Origin: Chloroflexia bacterium
Lineage (GTDB): Bacteria; Chloroflexota; Chloroflexia; Thermomicrobiales; UBA6265
NCBI GenBank assembly: GCA_013696265.1
Contig: JACCYX010000195.1
Span: 1-7,953, forward strand
DNA: 7,953 nucleotides
Direction: 5' to 3'
The notes under the pieces are model-generated. The model was not told where the DNA came from and did not search any database. It saw nothing but the letters and a program-made list of their open reading frames with translations. This document shows, piece after piece, positions 5,552-7,953 of this stretch; the first letter of the stretch is position 1; each line of letters starts with the position of its first letter. The position numbers and the translations under genes are program-made.

Positions 5552-7201
5552 ATGGCGACACTGGGCAAGACGACTGTCACGACATACGAAAGCCTGACCA
5601 TCCCCCCAGGGCGCGTGCGTCTCCTGACGCGGCGTTTCCCGCCGATGGTTTTCGTGGTTCCGGCGCTGCTGGTGGCGTTGCTCATGCTTGCGCCGCTCGT
5701 CTATCTCGCGATCCGGGCCACGGACAGCGGGTCCGCGATCCCGGCCAGCCTGTTCCGGTCGAGAACATTCGATGTCACGCGCAACACGGCGCTGCTGGCG
5801 CTGTCGGTCGCGGTTTCCGCGTCGCTGATCGCCGTGCCCCTGGCCTGGTTGACGACGCGCACGAATCTCCCGCATCCCCGATACTGGTCGGTGGTGGCCG
5901 CCTTGCCGCTGGTGATCCCGAGCTACGTTGGGGCACTGACGATCGTGGCGGCGATGGGTCCGCGCGGCATCGTCCAGGGTTGGCTGGAAGGGCCGTTCGG
6001 GATTGAACGCCTGCCGTCGATTTACGGGTTTTTTGGGAGTTGGTGGGCGTTGACGCTCTTCAGCTACCCGTACGTCTACCTCGGGGTCCAGGCCGCGTTC
6101 CGGGGCATCGATCCCGCCCTGGAAGAGGCGGCGCGCAGCCTTGGGTTGGGGCCATACCGCTCCTTCTTCCGGGTTATGCTGCCGCAACTGCGTCCAGCGA
6201 TCGCGGCGGGCGCCCTCCTTTCGGCTCTGTACACGGTCTCCGATTTCGGCGTCGTCTCGCTGATGCGCTACGATGTCTTCACGCGAGCCATCTACGTCCA
6301 GTACCAATCCAGCTTCGACCGGACCGCCGCCGCCTCGCTGGCGCTGGTGCTGGTGGCCTTCACGATCGTCATTCTCGCCCTTGAATGGTGGGTGCGGGGT
6401 CGTGCCCAGCAATACCGGGTCGCGACCGGGGCGGCGCGGGCGGTCCGGCGCGTCGATCTCGGGCGCTGGAAATGGCTCGGGGTCGGCTATTGCGGCCTCA
6501 TCTTCGTGAGTGCGGTCGTGCTCCCAATGGCGGTGCTCGTCTACTGGCTGGTTCGCGGAACGTCCGCAGGAGACGCGGTCGGTCGCCTTTGGGGCCAAGC
6601 CTTCAACTCGGCGACGGTGAGCCTGCTGGCCGGGGTGGTGACGGTCGCGCTCGCCTTGCCGACGGCGGTGCTGTCGGTTCGGTATCGCAATCGGTTCACC
6701 ACCTTGCTCGAACGGCAGACCTACCTCGGCTATGCCCTGCCGGGCGTGGCAATCGCCCTCGCCTTCGTCTACATCGGTGCCCGTTACGTCCCATCCCTGT
6801 ACCAGACGATCTGGCTCCTGCTCATCGGGTACGCGGTTCGTTTCCTGCCCCAGGCGCTGGGCGCGGAACGGGTGTCCCTGCTCCAGATCAGCCCGCGAGT
6901 GGAGGAAGCCTCGCGAACCCTTGGTGAGAACGTGCTCGGCACATTGCGCCGGGTCACGCTGCGCCTGGCGCGTCCGGGGCTGCTGGCCGGGTTCGGCCTG
7001 GTTGCCCTGACGGTGATGAAGGAGCTGCCGGTGACGATGATGCTGGCGCCGATCGAGTTCGAAACGCTGGCCACCGGCATCTGGCAAGCGACCCAGACGG
7101 GCGCCTATGGTCGGGCGGCGGCCCCGGCGTTGATACTGATCGCGATCTCGGCGATTCCGAGCCTGGTCCTCTCACGCCGCGGGCTTGACCAGGCCGCGTG
7201 A
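5552..7201 (+). CDS. Iron(III)-type ABC transporter permease, fused two-domain (FbpB-like)
   Basis: Membrane subunit that forms the translocation path of the importer. At 549 residues it is a tandem fusion of two MetI-like permease domains, the usual FbpB design, so a single chain can replace a dimer. About twelve hydrophobic segments are visible, roughly at residues 32-52, 77-100, 112-135, 158-180, 213-235, 258-280, 308-332, 352-376, 390-412, 416-434, 474-497 and 522-541. Each half has an EAA loop that docks with the ATPase: EEAARSLGLGPYRSFFRVML (191-210) and EEASRTLGENVLGTLRRVTL (451-470), with the expected G at the seventh or eighth position. Start ATG 5552 has purine-rich sequence upstream (AGGGGA 5535-5540, GGACGGG 5543-5549). 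It lies 22 nt after the binding-protein stop, so the two are almost certainly co-transcribed. The 604-residue frame on the opposite strand is an antisense artefact. Confidence 0.95.
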   Translation: MATLGKTTVTTYESLTIPPGRVRLLTRRFPPMVFVVPALLVALLMLAPLVYLAIRATDSGSAIPASLFRSRTFDVTRNTALLALSVAVSASLIAVPLAWLTTRTNLPHPRYWSVVAALPLVIPSYVGALTIVAAMGPRGIVQGWLEGPFGIERLPSIYGFFGSWWALTLFSYPYVYLGVQAAFRGIDPALEEAARSLGLGPYRSFFRVMLPQLRPAIAAGALLSALYTVSDFGVVSLMRYDVFTRAIYVQYQSSFDRTAAASLALVLVAFTIVILALEWWVRGRAQQYRVATGAARAVRRVDLGRWKWLGVGYCGLIFVSAVVLPMAVLVYWLVRGTSAGDAVGRLWGQAFNSATVSLLAGVVTVALALPTAVLSVRYRNRFTTLLERQTYLGYALPGVAIALAFVYIGARYVPSLYQTIWLLLIGYAVRFLPQALGAERVSLLQISPRVEEASRTLGENVLGTLRRVTLRLARPGLLAGFGLVALTVMKELPVTMMLAPIEFETLATGIWQATQTGAYGRAAAPALILIAISAIPSLVLSRRGLDQAA

Positions 7202-7252
7202 TGTGCGTGGGATTGAGGTTGGCGGCTGGAAGTTGCGAAGTTGCATCGGGCT

Positions 7253-7284
7253 CGTAGGGTTGCCGAGCTTGTATCGGCCCGTAC
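7253..7284 (+). repeat. REP-like hairpin repeat, copy 1
   Basis: CGTAGGGTTGCCGAGCTTGT is identical over 20 nt to the reverse complement of copy 3 (7398-7379). Its stem GCCGAG (7262-7267) pairs with ATCGGC (7273-7278) around loop CTTGT, with one G-A mismatch next to the loop. The outer flanks GTA (7254-7256) and TAC (7282-7284) also pair. Confidence 0.75.
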
Positions 7285-7317
7285 CGTCCGACCGCCGATC
7301 AACCATTCTCATGATTT

Positions 7318-7352
7318 GTACGGTTGCGGAGCTTGTCTCCGCCCGTTGATCC
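7318..7352 (+). repeat. REP-like hairpin repeat, copy 2
   Basis: Same orientation as copy 1. The stem is perfect: GCGGAG (7326-7331) with CTCCGC (7337-7342) around loop CTTGT, extended by ACGG (7320-7323) with CCGT (7343-7346) across a TT bulge. It matches the reverse complement of copy 3 at 30 of 35 positions. Two of the five differences (7328 and 7340) are partners in the stem and change together. Confidence 0.8.
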
Positions 7353-7362
7353 AATCTTCCAT

Positions 7363-7398
7363 GGCTCAATGGGCCGAGACAAGCTCGGCAACCCTACG
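7363..7398 (-). repeat. REP-like hairpin repeat, copy 3 (inverted)
   Basis: Inverted relative to copies 1 and 2, starting 11 nt after copy 2, so copies 2 and 3 form a head-to-head pair that could fold into one long cruciform or mRNA hairpin. Its own stem is perfect: GCCGAG (7373-7378) with CTCGGC (7384-7389) around loop ACAAG. Reading the minus strand from 7398 gives CGTAGGGTTGCCGAGCTTGT. Confidence 0.8.
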
Positions 7399-7447
7399 AA
7401 TCCCGTGTACTGTCATTTGGTTGATGCTTCAGCAAAGCGGTCCCATT

Positions 7448-7451
7448 GGAG
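7448..7451 (+). promoter_or_regulatory. Ribosome binding site supporting a GTG start
   Basis: GGAG lies 7 nt before GTG 7459. An in-frame TGA (7456-7458) directly precedes that GTG, so it is the earliest possible start of the ATPase. The site and spacing support it over later in-frame GTG codons such as 7519. Confidence 0.65.
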
Positions 7452-7458
7452 TTCTTGA

Positions 7459-7953
7459 GTGATTCATCGTCCGGCGCGTGGCACGGAAGCTGGCCCTCGC
7501 GCCCTGCTCTGCCTGAATGTGCAAAAGCGGTTCGGTGACGTGCAGGTCGTTCGTGACCTGAGTCTTTCCGTCACCTCGGGCCAGATCCTGGCGTTGCTGG
7601 GGTCCAGCGGGTGCGGCAAGACTACCACCTTGCGCATGGTGGCTGGTCTAGAGCAGATCGACGGCGGCTGCATCGAGGTCGATGGCGACCTGGTGGCGGG
7701 CGCCGGGAAGCACGATCCACCCGAACGTCGCCGGATCGGCATGGTGTTCCAGGATTACGCGCTCTTCCCGCATCTTTCGGTCGCCCGCAATGTCGGGTTT
7801 GGTCTCGAACGTGGCGGCGACGCCCCGCGGCGGGTGGACGAGGCGCTCGAACTCGTGGGATTGAGCGGGTTCGGCGACCGCATGCCACAGGACCTTTCCG
7901 GTGGCCAGCAACAGCGGGTCGCGTTGGCCCGCGCCCTGACGCCGAAACCGCGC
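7459..7953 (+). CDS. Iron-type ABC transporter ATP-binding protein (FbpC-like), 3' end off the window
   Basis: ATPase subunit that would drive the adjacent permease from the cytoplasmic side. The 165 codons in view cover the N-terminal half of the nucleotide-binding domain: LCLNVQKRFG (residues 17-26), Walker A GSSGCGKTT (48-56), the Q-loop in MVFQDYALFPHLSV (95-108, Gln98), and the ABC signature LSGGQQQRVALARAL (146-160). The window ends just before the expected Walker B aspartate/glutamate and switch histidine. Typical proteins of this type run to about 340-360 residues with a C-terminal regulatory domain. The translation begins with about 16 residues that are not conserved. Pairing with the upstream permease is inferred from order, direction and the FbpA-B-C layout; the 257-nt repeat-filled gap is larger than usual. 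Confidence 0.93.
   Translation, partial: MIHRPARGTEAGPRALLCLNVQKRFGDVQVVRDLSLSVTSGQILALLGSSGCGKTTTLRMVAGLEQIDGGCIEVDGDLVAGAGKHDPPERRRIGMVFQDYALFPHLSVARNVGFGLERGGDAPRRVDEALELVGLSGFGDRMPQDLSGGQQQRVALARALTPKPR

Larger units (their letters stand above)
7202..7458. other. 257-nt permease-ATPase gap filled by REP-like repeats
   Basis: The gap interrupts what would normally be a compact transporter operon. It contains a tandem 8-bp duplication (GAAGTTGC at 7229-7236 and 7237-7244), then three copies of a roughly 35-nt hairpin repeat (7254-7284, 7318-7352, and inverted 7397-7363). About 60 nt of unremarkable sequence leads to the ATPase ribosome site. The 73-residue plus-strand frame across it is made of repeat sequence and is not a credible gene. 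I see no clear promoter. Confidence 0.7.

Noticed and set aside
5273..7087. 604-residue frame on the minus strand
   Set aside because: It spans the antisense of the permease and the end of the binding protein, and consists of Arg/Gln/His/Pro-rich low-complexity sequence typical of GC-rich antisense frames.
7253..7398. CRISPR array
   Set aside because: Only three copies, one of them inverted, with unequal spacing and internal hairpins; no cas genes in view.
7241..7462. 73-residue plus-strand frame
   Set aside because: It is translated from the hairpin repeats themselves and has no upstream ribosome site; its end merely overlaps the ATPase start.

Overview
This is a GC-rich bacterial window (I estimate roughly 63-66% G+C by eye) with tightly packed genes. 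It has one partial gene on the minus strand followed by a run of plus-strand genes. Codon use, a Tat-type signal followed by an Ala-Thr-Pro linker on the solute-binding protein, and hairpin-rich intergenic repeats would fit a Thermomicrobia/Sphaerobacter-like member of the Chloroflexota. That assignment is an inference from style, not from a marker gene.

Layout. Positions 2040 down to 1 (minus strand, running off the left edge) hold the first 680 codons of a large Ski2/Mtr4/HelY-like superfamily 2 helicase; the open reading frames on the plus strand here are its antisense shadows. A 232-nt divergent spacer with a long bulged inverted repeat separates it from thiL (2273-3289, thiamine-monophosphate kinase). 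A 418-nt non-coding stretch (3290-3707) follows. It holds several short palindromes of the kind found in interspersed intergenic repeats, then an AT-richer segment with a candidate operator/promoter just before a YdjA-like nitroreductase (3708-4325).

From 4420 onward there is an iron(III)-type ABC importer in the FbpABC arrangement: a Tat-exported solute-binding protein (4420-5529), a fused two-domain permease with 12 predicted membrane segments (5552-7201), and an ATPase that starts with GTG at 7459 and runs off the right edge after its ABC signature motif. Together these would bind ferric iron outside the membrane, carry it across, and power the step with ATP. The first two genes are only 22 nt apart, but permease and ATPase are separated by 257 nt. 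That gap holds three copies of a roughly 35-nt hairpin repeat, two direct and one inverted. One stem base pair is swapped as a pair (G-C versus C-G) between copies.

The genes belong to ordinary, well-known families and I found no new multi-gene system. The most interesting material is non-coding: the REP-like repeat cluster inside the transporter operon, a looser relative of it after thiL, and the three-copy GAYCAGAT motif upstream of the nitroreductase.
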